From assembly GCA_932294295.1 (NCBI GenBank), contig OW028573.1:60117829-60181828 (forward strand): a stretch of DNA of 64,000 nucleotides. Reading direction: 5' to 3'. A model generated the notes under the pieces. It saw only the letters and a list, made by a program, of their open reading frames with translations, was not told the origin of the DNA and did not search any database. Below, one piece after another: positions 21,901 to 33,000 of this stretch. Position numbers and translations under genes: made by a program. Source of the DNA: Alitta virens (lineage: Eukaryota > Annelida > Polychaeta > Phyllodocida > Nereididae). Numbering within the stretch: position 1 is the stretch's first letter; each line of letters starts with the position of its first letter.

Positions 21901-23700
21901 ATGGATGTTGGAGTAACAAAGTGGTCAGCCCCCTGTCTTGTCCAGATAAATGAAAAGGGCAAGATCGGCGTTGTCTGCAGTTACTCATATGCATAATATG
22001 AATGCTGATCGTCGTGAATGATGGAGCTGCTGCGGAGGGGAGCCGTGATGCGGACTGGGACGCAGCGTCAAGGCGGCGATGGTGACGCACTGCGCTCGCA
22101 CTTGTCCGTCGTATCACTCAGCTACAGGTTTAAAAATATTCAACAGAGTTTGTAATTAGCGCTGGACATGAATCAAGTAGATGGATGGCAATGTCAGTGT
22201 GGAATGTGGAGCCTGGAGCAGCCACGGGGGGTCGGAGGAGAGGGGGGATCTAAAGAGGAGGGGGGGGGGGCAGAAATGGTCAGAGAGTAAATTCGTCTCT
22301 TTGCCATGGAGTTTTTGCACAGCTCATCCCTTGACCCCGAGAAACATGACACGCTAGATGCAGTGATAAATGAGTGCAAAGGGTCATTAGTTGGTCACTC
22401 TGTATTTATGAATATGATATTTAGGGAGGTGTCGGTCAGCCCTGCTGCATCCTCCATGATTCCGCTGATAATGGTTTGAATCTCCGGGGACCTGACCGGT
22501 CCGGGATTGAAATAATGAATTGAACGCACTAAACAAAATTGCCTCGCCCTTGGTTAATCGTGCGGATAATTTTATTCTTCAGCAGCATCTCTAATGATGC
22601 AGTGAAAGCCGCAGGGTGTGATAACATCAAACGAGCCTTGTCTCTCCGCATCTTTTTTTCCTCTCTCTCTGTTATGACTTCGTTATTGTGAGACTCTCGT
22701 TCGCGCCCCGCCTTGAAGACTATCGTAAAGTATAGTTTGTGGTCTTAGGTTTTGCAAATGAAATGAATTAATGCGCCTGTGATCTGCTGTAGCAAGAAAA
22801 ACTCTTCAGAGAGAAGCTGCCTGTGATTTGAGAAGCATAAAACTCTCCGTAAGAAGTGCATGTTTGTGGGCGTCCTGTGAACATTTTCTCAGACCATCAG
22901 CACGGGCCTAGCTAAAGTATTAGAAGCTAAGGAAACGGCTAAGCTACAGCTACATGAAATGGGTCTTTGTTTTTGGACCAAGAGCCTGGGAAAGTGTTTG
23001 GGAGTGAAAAAGACCAAGTGTTGTGTTGTTGGGGGGACTTCCTTCTTTAGGACCGGGTGTTGCGCTGCGCGATGTCTCGGTTGTGGCTACCCGACGCATA
23101 AATTGGCCCCCCGAACACCCCCCCCCCCCCGGCGGAGGTAGGAGGGTAGTAGGGATAATCAGTAGTAGCCACGAAAAAGGGGCGCCCCCCATCTTACGTA
23201 TAATTGAAATATTCGCCGCAAATCCTCTGTTTGAGGTGGACGGGCAAAATGAATAGAAATGGCCCTTAATGAAATACCAACACTCGTCTTGACAAGAGCG
23301 TAAACTGCCGTTTAGGGGGTTTATGCAAAAAGGCGTTTGTTTGAAAAATAGTCGAAGGGCATTATTGTGTCCCCCCGTGTCCCCTCGGATTACGGTTGGG
23401 CACCCCCCTCCTCTTCAAAAACACGCAGTAAGTGGACTTGCAGTGCACGAACCAACTGCATCTTCTGATAGCATTAACCTTCTAGGATTTCACAGAAATT
23501 CATGAGGAATTACGATATATATAGCGAATAGGAAAGCCTCTTACAGCGAATATATCCGTCATTTGGGAGAATTTTACACGGGGATTTAATTGCTCGGGTC
23601 TCGTACTCTCTGCTTGGTGTGAAACTGCATGCATCCCATGTGCGCCGCATCCACGACGCAATCGGCTCACTGGCATCAGTTTCTGATCATGTTGATCATC
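21901..23700. promoter_or_regulatory. Longest GC-elevated island; candidate enhancer block
   Basis: The 1.8-kb block has several parts: CpG-bearing sequence at 21960-22110, a G-run cluster at 22226-22271, a complex non-repetitive part at 22380-22720 rich in TAAT, GATAAT and AATTGAAC words, and a C13 run at 23118-23130. Short open frames on both strands are opposed by one another. Confidence 0.35.
22226..22271 (+). other. G-quadruplex-prone G-run cluster
   Basis: G-runs of 6, 6 and 11 bases with smaller GG groups between them on the plus strand. It matches a relaxed quadruplex rule. Confidence 0.4.
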
Positions 23701-24070
23701 AAAGTGAGATAGACAATGTCAAACATATAGGCCTGTTATGAATATGTTTTTATTCAAAGTTCTCTTGCTTACTTACTGAAAAAGGAATGGAACTTTTTCT
23801 GTTTAAATTCATTAGATATTCATGTACACATGTATACAATGAAATAAATAGCAAAACTGCTTTATTGATGAATAAAAAGTATGTGATTGTATTAATTAAT
23901 TCTTAAATCTAAAGAGCATCACATAGTTTAGATTTGGATTACGTATTTCCCAGGTGACTAGCTGGTGTGCAAATTGGAAGTTAGTCTTATAATGCAACCC
24001 TGAACCTGACATTTCAGGGAACCTGTCAGAATTTCAAAACAATGTGAATTATGCATAATTTATGTGGGGA
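23701..24070. other. AT-rich spacer
   Basis: Nothing recognised. Confidence 0.5.
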
Positions 24071-24300
24071 AACGTTACATGGGCGTCATAAAAAGAGCGT
24101 TTTGGCGTTGGCTGTCACGTCCCATTGCTGACATATACACAGTTGAATGAGTGTAAAATGAGGGCGATTGTCTACACTTGAAACAATGGGCAGGTGAATA
24201 GGGGCAAGGGAAGAGGGCAGAGGTCAGCTCCCCTCTTGGTCCAGGGGTCCGGTGGCACAAGGATACTTTAGACACGCGTGCCCATGAAATTCCCTCCCTG
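24071..24300. promoter_or_regulatory. Small GC-elevated island
   Basis: Contains GGCTGTCACGTC and GAGGTCAGCTC words. It is too short for more than a weak regulatory suggestion. Confidence 0.25.
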
Positions 24301-24563
24301 GGACTATCTGTCTACCAACAAAATAGTCCTCTTTTTTGTGTTGCGGAGTTATTTTTGTGTGGTCAGCCTTTATGTGGTTTTGGCTTTATAATTTTATTTC
24401 TTATCAAATTTAACTGATGTCAAATTGGGAAATCATTCAGTCAAACAACATTTATAATTTTATATATTTCCCTTTATTGAAATGTTATGTAGCACCTTTT
24501 ACGCCAAATTGGATATTGAAATATCAATGAAGCAGATATGATGGTCTCATTATTCATTTGAGG

Positions 24564-24565
<2 letters not shown>
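24301..24565. other. AT-rich spacer
   Basis: Nothing recognised; it leads directly into a tetranucleotide array. Confidence 0.5.
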
Positions 24566-24635
<70 letters not shown>

Positions 24636-24842
24636 TAGACAGATAGATAGATAGATAGATAGATGGATGGATGGATGGATGGATGGATAGATGGATGGAT
24701 GGATGGATGGATGGATAGATAGATTTGTATCATTCAAATATATTTAAAAACAGGATAGATGGATACGATAGACAGATTGATAGATGGATAGTTAGATAGA
24801 TAGATAGACAAATGGATAGATAGACAGATAGATATATAGAGC
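24566..24842. repeat. Compound GATA/GACA/GGAT microsatellite
   Basis: Blocks of GATA, then GACA, then GATA, then GGAT units run in phase to about 24725, followed by a looser GATA/GACA tail to 24842. The open frame across it is a shadow of the repeat. Confidence 0.97.
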
Positions 24843-25361
24843 CCTGTTGAGTATATCTATCCTCTTGAAATATTCATAAGGATGCTCCCATGCATATATT
24901 TCCTGCAGCATGTCAGCCTGCTCGCCTGCAGTGTTTCGCTCTACCTGTTGTTTACTCGAGGGACAGCGAAGAATACTTTATTCTTGTTTCAAAGTATCCA
25001 AATGGGATCCACCTGGGAAAGTGTGTTTGATGTGAAGATTTCGGGATGATATGTCAGTCACATGTGAAATCCCTCTGTAGCATTAACACGTTCTTCATAA
25101 GCGGGTCTTTGTTACACCCAACTGCGGATTAACATTAGTTTTGAAGCTCATGAATGAATCTGACATATGTTCCTGTTTAGCAAGATTTTTCCAAATGCCT
25201 CAGGTTTTTGTTAAATGTAGACTTCAAAGCTTTTGCTGAATTCGCGGTTGACCTTCAGAGTGAATTATTATTGTTAATAAGGTAAAAAGAAAGTAGAAAA
25301 AAGTTTTTTTCAAAAAAGCAAAATGTTGTGATATATACATGAATTTCAATTTAAATAAAAT
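24843..25361. other. Intergenic DNA, no gene seen
   Basis: Mixed composition at 24843-25100, then AT-rich. Nothing recognised. Confidence 0.45.
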
Positions 25362-25680
25362 TCAGTCGAATCTTGATTTTACGACCATCCCAAGATCCAG
25401 TCCTAAGTATTCTTACAAGCGAAGTGACCTTTATGCAAAACCAGTGAACCTGATGATGCTTTAGTGAGGTCCAGTATACACGAAGACAGCTTCACCAATA
25501 AGACCTTAACATTTAGGCCTATACATTTAGTTCCAGTATACTTAAATTCAGAACAAGACAACCTCACCAATAAGAACTTTGCAATTATACATTTGACCTC
25601 ATTAGTAAGACCTCATGTATGGCACATATCACAATCCAAAACAGGTTCAGTTGTGATTTGTAAAAGTCCTATGCCATAAA
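25362..25680. repeat. Putative MITE-like or pogo-like repeat relic
   Basis: It begins TTCAGTCGAATCTTGATTTT followed by ACGACCATC, which is like the left end of the element at 27530. Inside, CCTCACCAATAAGACC and related words occur at least twice. Such CAGT...ACCTC ends are typical of pogo/Tigger-type DNA transposon derivatives. Boundaries are uncertain and no transposase is present. Confidence 0.35.
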
Positions 25681-25800
25681 GATAATTACGAAAAACCACA
25701 GAGAAAGTTATTATAGAAAAATATAGAAGGCAGTCCCCATGGAATTTAGGAACAAGACAATAGGGGGATGTGGGGATTCCATTTGCATGTTACTCTTGTG
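25681..25800. other. Short AT-rich spacer
   Basis: Nothing recognised. Confidence 0.5.
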
Positions 25801-25990
25801 TTTGGGGGAGATTGTGTGTATTGTGACGTCACAGAACAGGTAGACAGACGCCTGACGACCGTAAGGTCTAATGAAACATGGCGTCCTACAGGACAACGCG
25901 GCGTCAAACGTCATGTTTTCGCATGTGTACGACCGTCTGTTACGCAAGGAATGCGTCTTGGGTAGGTGGCCACTGTCCAGCCTCACCCTA
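25801..25990. promoter_or_regulatory. CRE-rich, CpG-rich cluster A
   Basis: An exact TGACGTCA lies at 25824-25831. It is followed within 140 bp by GACGCCTGACGACC, GGCGTCC, GGCGTCAAACGTCATG and ATGCGTC words. The block resembles the clusters at 41890 and 44465 in composition and word use. ATF/CREB-type binding is inferred. Confidence 0.45.
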
Positions 25991-27527
25991 ATCTATTTTT
26001 AGACTTTGTGGTCAACTGCATGTCATATGCAAAATTTAATATACATGCAACAATGTGTGGTGTTTGAATGACACATTGAAATTTATGACAATGCATAGTG
26101 GAATATTTAAATCTAAATTCATTTGTAGACAATTGCCTTACAGCTTCGCCTCATAAGATGGCAAAAAATATGATTTAGAATGTACGTTTCTCCAGCATAA
26201 TTCAAATATTGTCCATAAATATAGAAGTAATACTCATAGAAAGTCATTTATTTGTTCTTTTTTTCTGGCCAATACTATCACTAGAATCTTGAAACTTCAA
26301 TTATCACATCAGTTTTGCCAATGATAGATGTTGATAATAAAAAAAATCGAGAAAAGAAACTCTTAAGAAATCTCTTAAGTTGTCTTAAGACAGACTCAGC
26401 TTTTTCTTAATTCTTTCATACGTCACAACTTTTTAAAGTGTTTGTCAACTTGTCAAAGTTGAGTTTTACAGCTTCTAGGAGACATCAGAATGCAGATGTT
26501 TTGAAAGGCAAAGTTATCACAAGTTTTAAATGCTTTTTGAAGCCTTAGACGATGGATTTTGTGATGGCTTGGAATGGAGTGGATTGTCATTGAGTTGTGG
26601 AAGACTTCCATTGGCATTTTGTGGTCTGCAAGAATTCTGTTGAATGTTATCAGCATTTGGAGGCTGCAGACTTCATAGATGCATAATTGGTGCTTAAATC
26701 ATGCTCAGAGCATTAAAAATGTCTGTCACAAAGACAACAAGGCATTGTAAATGCACTTGTGTGACAGTTTGTATAATGATCTGCTTGTCACCAATATATG
26801 AATTGATTATGTTAAGTATGTTTTACATAATGGTTATATCGTGGAACAGTATATTATATCAAGCTTAAAGTATGAATGAATGAAATTGTTTTACAATTTG
26901 TAAATGTATTTTCATCTATACTGTCGACATACAAACTATATTTCACACTCATATTTCATATGGAAATTTTGCCTTCATTGATAAATGTATAGAATGTCAC
27001 ATAATAAAAAATGGCAATTTATTTTTTAAATTTGGAGGAAATGCTCAAAACATAATTACTACATTGAATCCGAGGAAAACTTTTAGAAATCACACTGAGT
27101 CTTAAGAAAAATGAGACATCTTTTGAAGAGAAACATTTATTAGTCATAACTTCCGTTCTCAGTCAAATGTGAAATATACCCCCAAACACATAATTATTTT
27201 TGTATCATACAATTTTCCAAAATTCCAGGATGTGGTAAAATGCTCATAATTTTGTTATTTAACGCCTCGTGCAAAACTACAAGACAACTGAAAAACTGAA
27301 GTCTTACAAATGTCTCAAAGATGTAATTGCATGCTCAAATTATGGGCCAAGATATTTTCATAAACATGTAGTATTTTTCCCAGTTATTTTTATGGCTATA
27401 ACATTTAGATCTAAAATGTACTACATGCATTTACACATTACAGCATTAGTATCAAATATACAACATAATCTCACCTGATACTGTACCTACTAACAACCAA
27501 TATTTAATTGTTATATCATGATGATAA
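25991..27527. other. AT-rich intergenic DNA
   Basis: No gene is seen. CTTAAGT and CTTAAGA words cluster near 26365-26400. Nothing else is recognised. Confidence 0.5.
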
Positions 27528-27529
27528 TA

Positions 27530-27680
27530 CAGTAAAAGCTCACATTTATGACCACCTCGATTTTAAGGCCTAATGCTATGTCCATACTTAAATGAGATTA
27601 GCTTGGAACAAAAGGTCCACCTCAGTATGAAGGCTACCTCAGTGATTCCCATGTGAGGCCTTAATTGCGAGGAAACGCTG
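27530..27680. mobile_element. Short TA-flanked terminal-repeat element (MITE candidate)
   Basis: The element runs from CAGTAAAAGCTC to GAGGAAACGCTG and is bordered by TA on both sides (27528-27529 and 27681-27682). The ends pair only partly (CAG...CTC). Both sides contain AAGGCCT near the end. TA duplication and CAGT/ACCACCTC ends fit pogo/Tigger-type non-autonomous elements. At 151 bp it cannot encode a transposase. Confidence 0.4.
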
Positions 27681-27682
27681 TA

Positions 27683-28630
27683 TGTGTTGTGCAATATATT
27701 TGCACAATGTACTACATTAATACTTTCAATAATAAATTATGAGATAAACTACACAAATACATATTGTTCTATTCATGGGAGATTTGTTTCATTAATCTAA
27801 CATGGAATGAATACAAGTGATGCTGATCAAGTCCATACTACCAACTAAGTATATAAGTACACACAAATTATTCTCATCTGTGGTAAGTGTGTCACTCAGT
27901 TGACTGAAGCAATTACCAGCAATCACTACGGCAAATGAATCTGTTAATTCTTCGGAGTGACAGAAGTTTCTGTGATCTCTCAGGCGATGTGTCCTGGGGC
28001 CAAACTCCTGCCTCAGCAACTTTAGCATCCTGAAGGGCGATCCGTGGTGTGCCAGGCTAACTGTTTGTTTATGAAAACTCTTTTGAAGTTTGCAACTGCA
28101 TTGCTGTAGGCTAGTAGGCAGAACTGGGCCACCGTCACGAAGTTATCATGGGGGACTACTAAGTTAAATTTCAAAGAAAATCCACTCATTAGTTTTGCTG
28201 TTAAAAGTTTTGTACCTGCTTAAGGCAAAAGTTGATCTTACAGTTGATCTTAAAGTTTTATTGTCGCTACTTCTGTGGGCTTGTATGATTATAAACTTTA
28301 CATGAAAAGTCGTAAAAAATGGCAAGGGCTAGTTATATAGGTAAATAACAATTTTAAGATAGTCTGATTATTTTTGATAAAATGGATGGATGTAATTAGT
28401 TATTTCCAAAAGGCATTTTGGCAAACTGTCGGTTAATTAGATGTACAATGCACATGTAAATGAAAGACTTAAAGGAATGGCCGCTTCTTTCTCACAGTAG
28501 TTGTCATGAATGGACGGACCCAATTATTGTGGCATTTACTGACAACTATGATCCTAATTACCTACAGGAAATTCAGACTGGTTTAGGGGGGTAAAAAAAC
28601 CATGTAAACACATGTTTCCTTCCTTCTTAA
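27683..28630. other. AT-rich intergenic DNA
   Basis: No gene is seen. A slightly GC-richer patch at 27890-28060 carries no recognisable motif cluster. Confidence 0.45.
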
Positions 28631-29770
28631 AGATTTATCCCCCTGCAAAGGTGAGTGGTCAGGGGTGATTAATGTGAGGGTTTTTAAGCTAGGGCGCCCC
28701 AGGCAGCCTGGGAAGTTTTGGTTGTTCAGTTGATATGGGCGGGTCCAGCAAGAATATTATTAAACAGGCGGGTGGGGCTTTTGCAGTGTCATACAGGAAA
28801 ATGTCACCTTACATGACAAGTCGTATTTGGGCAGTTTCAGTGTTTTGTGTGAACTTCCTGACCCCCACTGTCTCCCTGCCTGTGCCCAGGGCCAATATTT
28901 TGCAATGTTTGTGTCCTAAGTCATTGAGGCTGTCACACGGACCCTCACAAATGTTCATAAAATGTCATAAGTAGTTATTAAGCATTAGGCCAACTCCTAC
29001 GAGTTCAGCAGATCCATTGTGACGTGTGAGTAACAGCATGGTAGCTGCCCCCTCGAAACAGACTTGCAAACTACCACCAACAAGAAAGTTTTGGACGATT
29101 CTAAAAAGGTCCCCCGTGGATACCCTAGCCACTCAGATGGGGACCTTTCTTGCCTCCCCATAGATCAAGAACAGAAGAGCGGTTGCATATCGGGAAGGCC
29201 CTCGCTTCCTAGTTCATGGCCTCGCCACCAGGGGGCCACTAGGGGGTCAGCATTCATAACGAGGAGGGCAGCCCTGGACTGACATGAGATAGCACTCCTC
29301 AAATATTTCTTCTTTTATCGCGCTCAGGTTCCCGTTGAAATGGCCTTATGCAAAAGCAATGAGTTTCCTTGTGTAGGGAAAGTTTCGCCCAATATCCGTA
29401 ACTCACCTAAAAGCTGTTCCCTGGCCGACCAGTGCAAATAAAATTGCAATATCTCCCAGCAAATATCTGAAACCCACTCTATCAACATAGGGAAGGCCCA
29501 TAAAGATGCGCTCAAAAGTGACAGGCCCGCGACTCTATCCTCGTCCGAAAACTATCCGTTTTATTAAAGCATATATATCAAATAAAAGATCAGGAATTTC
29601 CTCTCGGTTTCGACATCAATCAAAGCCACAATAAAATCATGACGCTCGACTTCCTTACGACCTCTCAGCGTTTTGGCTACTTCCGTTAGCGCATGCGAAC
29701 TCTTTTCCTCCCAGAAATGACCTCCCAAGGCGCCATCTGAACTTAGAAACAGTCGTTTATAAAGTCTCTG
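28631..29770. promoter_or_regulatory. GC-elevated island
   Basis: Composition rises at 28640-28960 and again at 29040-29290 and 29490-29740. ACTTCCGTTAGCGCATGCGAAC near 29681 combines an ETS core with a near-NRF1 GCGCATGCG, a pairing common at promoters. No open frame of interest follows on either strand. Confidence 0.3.
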
Positions 29771-30230
29771 AATGTGGTAAACTTAAAAGATTGAGTGGGG
29801 CAGGCGAAATGCTGTAAACCGACATATTTGAACCAATTATTAGATGGTAACAGTATTTTGCCAAATGTCTGCGTTTACCAAAAGAAACCTCTTGGTGCCC
29901 AATTTATCTTCAAGTTGGTAAAGGATGAGATTAAGATGAGTATACATAAGCATGTGGGACAATGGATTATGGCAAATAAATAATGCTGAAAGTAAAAAGG
30001 GCAATTCGAACCCATGTAGCCAGCCATGTTGTTATGGAAACACACCGATATAGGCCTAGACCAAGGTAAAACGACCAACAAGTAGTCCAAACAATCGTCG
30101 AATGGAGACTTGGACCCATCTAAAAGCATTGCAACCACAGAGTCGACAAAACAAAACTTCAGAAGTCTGGAAGTTGGTGGGTAAATGTTTTGGCAACAAT
30201 TTGTGTTATGGAATGAAAGCAGGTAGCCTG
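29771..30230. other. Spacer with X-box
   Basis: Mostly AT-rich. It holds the X-box at 30028-30041, listed separately, upstream of the CpG island. Confidence 0.45.
30028..30041. promoter_or_regulatory. RFX-family X-box, GTTGTTATGGAAAC
   Basis: The 14-mer fits the consensus GTTNYYATGGNAAC at every position. It lies about 200 bp from the CpG island at 30231, a usual distance for proximal X-boxes of ciliary genes. Function is inference. Confidence 0.45.
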
Positions 30231-30670
30231 AGCCAGGGGAGGAGGGTATGTTTGCCTTGCGCAAGGATACAGTTGTTGCAAGTTGATGGAGCGCAGCCGA
30301 GCAGAGCAGGGCAGAACAGAGCGTCCTTCTTCAATCCATGCAACGTCATGCGCCCCAGCAAACGGATCGTCAGAGCGCGTTGCGTTGTGGGGCGGCGGCG
30401 TCGCTTTGATCTGGCGCGTACACCTGGTCGGATCCCGGAGCAGGTCGCTGACACCCCGGGGGCTGCGGAGGCCGTGATCCCGCATCCCCATCACCTGTGA
30501 TCTACCAGCAGCCGCTGCAGCCCCCGTGAAAAGTCATCAGCTTTAAAAGTAACGACGTAATTCGGCTTGAAACGGAACGACTGCACGCGCCCCTTACGTA
30601 GAGCACGATTCGACCGACACGCTTTCGACTAACTGCCCAATACCCCCTTTGCGCATGCGCACCGCTTTCA
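30231..30670. promoter_or_regulatory. CpG-island-like segment with NRF1 palindrome
   Basis: By eye I count 38 CpG dinucleotides in 30301-30660 with GC well above 50 percent, far above anything nearby. TTGCGCAA, the C/EBP-type palindrome, is at 30257-30264. TGCGCATGCGCA, the exact NRF1 palindrome, is at 30650-30661. Such a combination marks unmethylated promoters in many animals. No coding exon is seen on either side, so if it is a promoter it may belong to a noncoding transcript or a far-off first exon. Opposed open frames of 111 and 132 codons are composition effects. Confidence 0.45.
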
Positions 30671-31080
30671 TCTTTACCCCCTTAATTGTGCCTACCAATC
30701 AAAACTGTTGACTTTAAATAAATTAACCCTCTTAAATCATTGCAACAAAGTGGGGTACTGTTGGAATGATGGACGGGAGTGACCCAGGGCGCTGCAATCA
30801 AACATCACTCTTTCCATCAAGACATTTTCCCTCTGCCTTTATCACTTTGATAATCTGCCATTCTCAATCTGTCTGTTGGCTCCATCAACCACACAGCCCT
30901 TTTCTCTCCATCCTACAAGCCCTGCATCTCTCCGCATCTCCTGCAGCTCCTGCATCTGATATATGACTGGCTGCAGGAGATAGCATCTGCAGGGATCATC
31001 CCCCATCAGACTGCAGCTGTCTCCTCATTACCTGCCCAATAAATGGCTCTCTCAACAATAAGCTTCTCATTCAAACTGCC
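30671..31080. promoter_or_regulatory. CTGCAG-rich island
   Basis: CTCCTGCAGCTCCTGCATC and GGCTGCAGG words crowd 30930-31020. It is similar in style to the islands near 8.1, 16.8 and 37.9 kb. Confidence 0.3.
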
Positions 31081-32030
31081 TCAACTATTAAGTCTGTTGA
31101 TATTGGACTGAGATATGCTCTTTTTAAAACTCAGAACAATGCACAATGAGAGTGAGACAGACAAACTGTGAGAACAGACAGACTGATAGTGGACAGACTT
31201 GGAACAGACTGATTGGTACAAATGTATCACATAGTAAATTTATAAATCAGTGCACTCTCATTGAAAGCATCTCAAGATTCAACCGCAGAGCTAAATTTAG
31301 CTCTGTGATTCAATCACCTCACATTTAATACAAGTCTTTTTTACCTCAGTACAAAGACCATCTGTAATCAAATACTTTGCAAAAATAAAATAATTTAGAA
31401 ATTCAAGGCCAGCAAATTTTGCAAATTAACGGTGAGGTTATGTACATAGACGGAAATAATGTGTAAAAATAAAATAAAAAGTTAAAGAGAGTTGCAATGA
31501 ATTAAATGTATACACTCGCCTTAACAGTGGAGTTTCTTGATTGCTTGTAATTAATGTTGTTTAGTTAATAACTTTATGGTCACGGTTGGTTGCACAACTA
31601 TAAACAATGTCCATTGACCTTTAATTGGGACAGTGACCAATTATGTGCGGCCTTAATACTATTTAAGGCTGAAACTATGTAAATAAATAGTTCTTTATTC
31701 AAGAAAATAATTCTTTATTGGCATGGTTTGAAAAAAAGGTGTCCTTGCAAATTCGGTTAAGTTTACAAAAGAGAAAAAAAAGTAGAGCTCATTTTAAACG
31801 CATTTACCTTATGCAGAGGATCTAGTTTCAGGACTTAAGCCTGGGTGTGATCGAATATTAACTGGTTTTCCAAGGCCTTGCACCCAAATACAGAGCAGTG
31901 GCACAAGGCTGTAAGGTTAGCTAAGGTTGAGGAACTACGTGTAAGCAGAGATCTCAGGGAGACCTAAGGATATCCGTGGCCACATTTATGCATTAATCTT
32001 TAATCCAGCGTAAGATTTGGTTAATATAAT
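31081..32030. other. AT-rich spacer with a perfect palindrome
   Basis: The 20-bp palindrome at 31286-31305 is listed as a finding. GACCTTTAATTGGGACAGTGACC near 31616 is a short island of TGACC words. No gene is seen. Confidence 0.45.
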
Positions 32031-32530
32031 CCTCGGACATGGCAGATCGGTGTTTTCTAGCCTACTCATGCCAGCAGATTAGCAGATTATCAATTGTTAT
32101 GCATGGTAGAATGGAACACAGGGTTATAACAACGAAAGCTAGCCCCCAAGCAGCAGCAGCAGCAGCAGCTGACAAATGCCATCTGTTCCTAGCATCTCGT
32201 GGCATCATCTTGCCTCATCACTTGCACCCTGTTCCAGCATCATCCTAGCATCATCCAACCCCTGCATCACCAGGCAGCATCCCTGCTTCAGCAGCAGAGC
32301 ATCGTATGCATGTGAGCAGGATGCAGGACATGCTATGCATGCCGGATGTCCAGCCATCCTAGCATCTGATACGGCCAACATCCGCTCTGTGACACAACAG
32401 TCAACAACAGCACCCCGTCTGCCCCTATGTGTCCCTGCATGTCCCTGTGTGTCCCCATCTCAGACACACAAGTCAATTGCCCCCACTTGTTTTTGTGCAC
32501 AGCTTGCTAAATATCATTGTCAGGTGAACT
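32031..32530. promoter_or_regulatory. CAG/CATC-rich island
   Basis: A (CAG)n run at 32150-32169 is followed by dense GCATC, CCAGCATC and CATCCTAGCATC words and then by GTCCC words at 32431, 32441 and 32451, exactly 10 bp apart. A 118-codon plus frame reads as low-complexity Pro/Ser/Cys and is not called. Confidence 0.35.
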
Positions 32531-33000
32531 AGGGACAGCAACATTCTAGTTAAGCTCTTGGGTAATGCCAATAAATGAAACTCCACAAATAAGATCACTT
32601 ACAATATATTGGGAAAGGCAGGACACTGGAACTGCAAGACAACTTCAGTGATCCCGAAGGGCTGAATTTTGGAATTCCATTCTAAACCAAACTGCTGTAG
32701 AATTCACTTTTCATTAAAGGTCCTGTACAATGTAAAAGAAATGTTTTCTGGGGTAGCATTTTCAGAAGAAATACAGTAAAAACGTGTACTTTTTTTTTAT
32801 TGCGTTATCCATGAATTATTGTTATTTTTGTCAACAATTATTGCATATTCTTTGCGTATTAACCGTTTGCGTTGCCAAGGATATGGAGAATGAAAGAAGG
32901 ATTCCTTACAGAAACAGCCCAACTCGGGATAATATTTTGCGCACGTCCAGAGCAGCACATAGAATTAAATGGCGAGAAAAGGCCAGGGAGCAAATCAGAG
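32531..33000. other. AT-rich spacer
   Basis: Nothing recognised. Confidence 0.45.

Noticed and set aside
24474..24737. Minus-strand open frame of Ser/Ile/Tyr/Leu repeats
   Set aside because: Direct shadow of the GATA/GACA/GGAT microsatellite.
30102..30500. 132-codon plus and 111-codon minus frames over the CpG island
   Set aside because: Mutually opposed frames in CpG-rich DNA; a composition effect.
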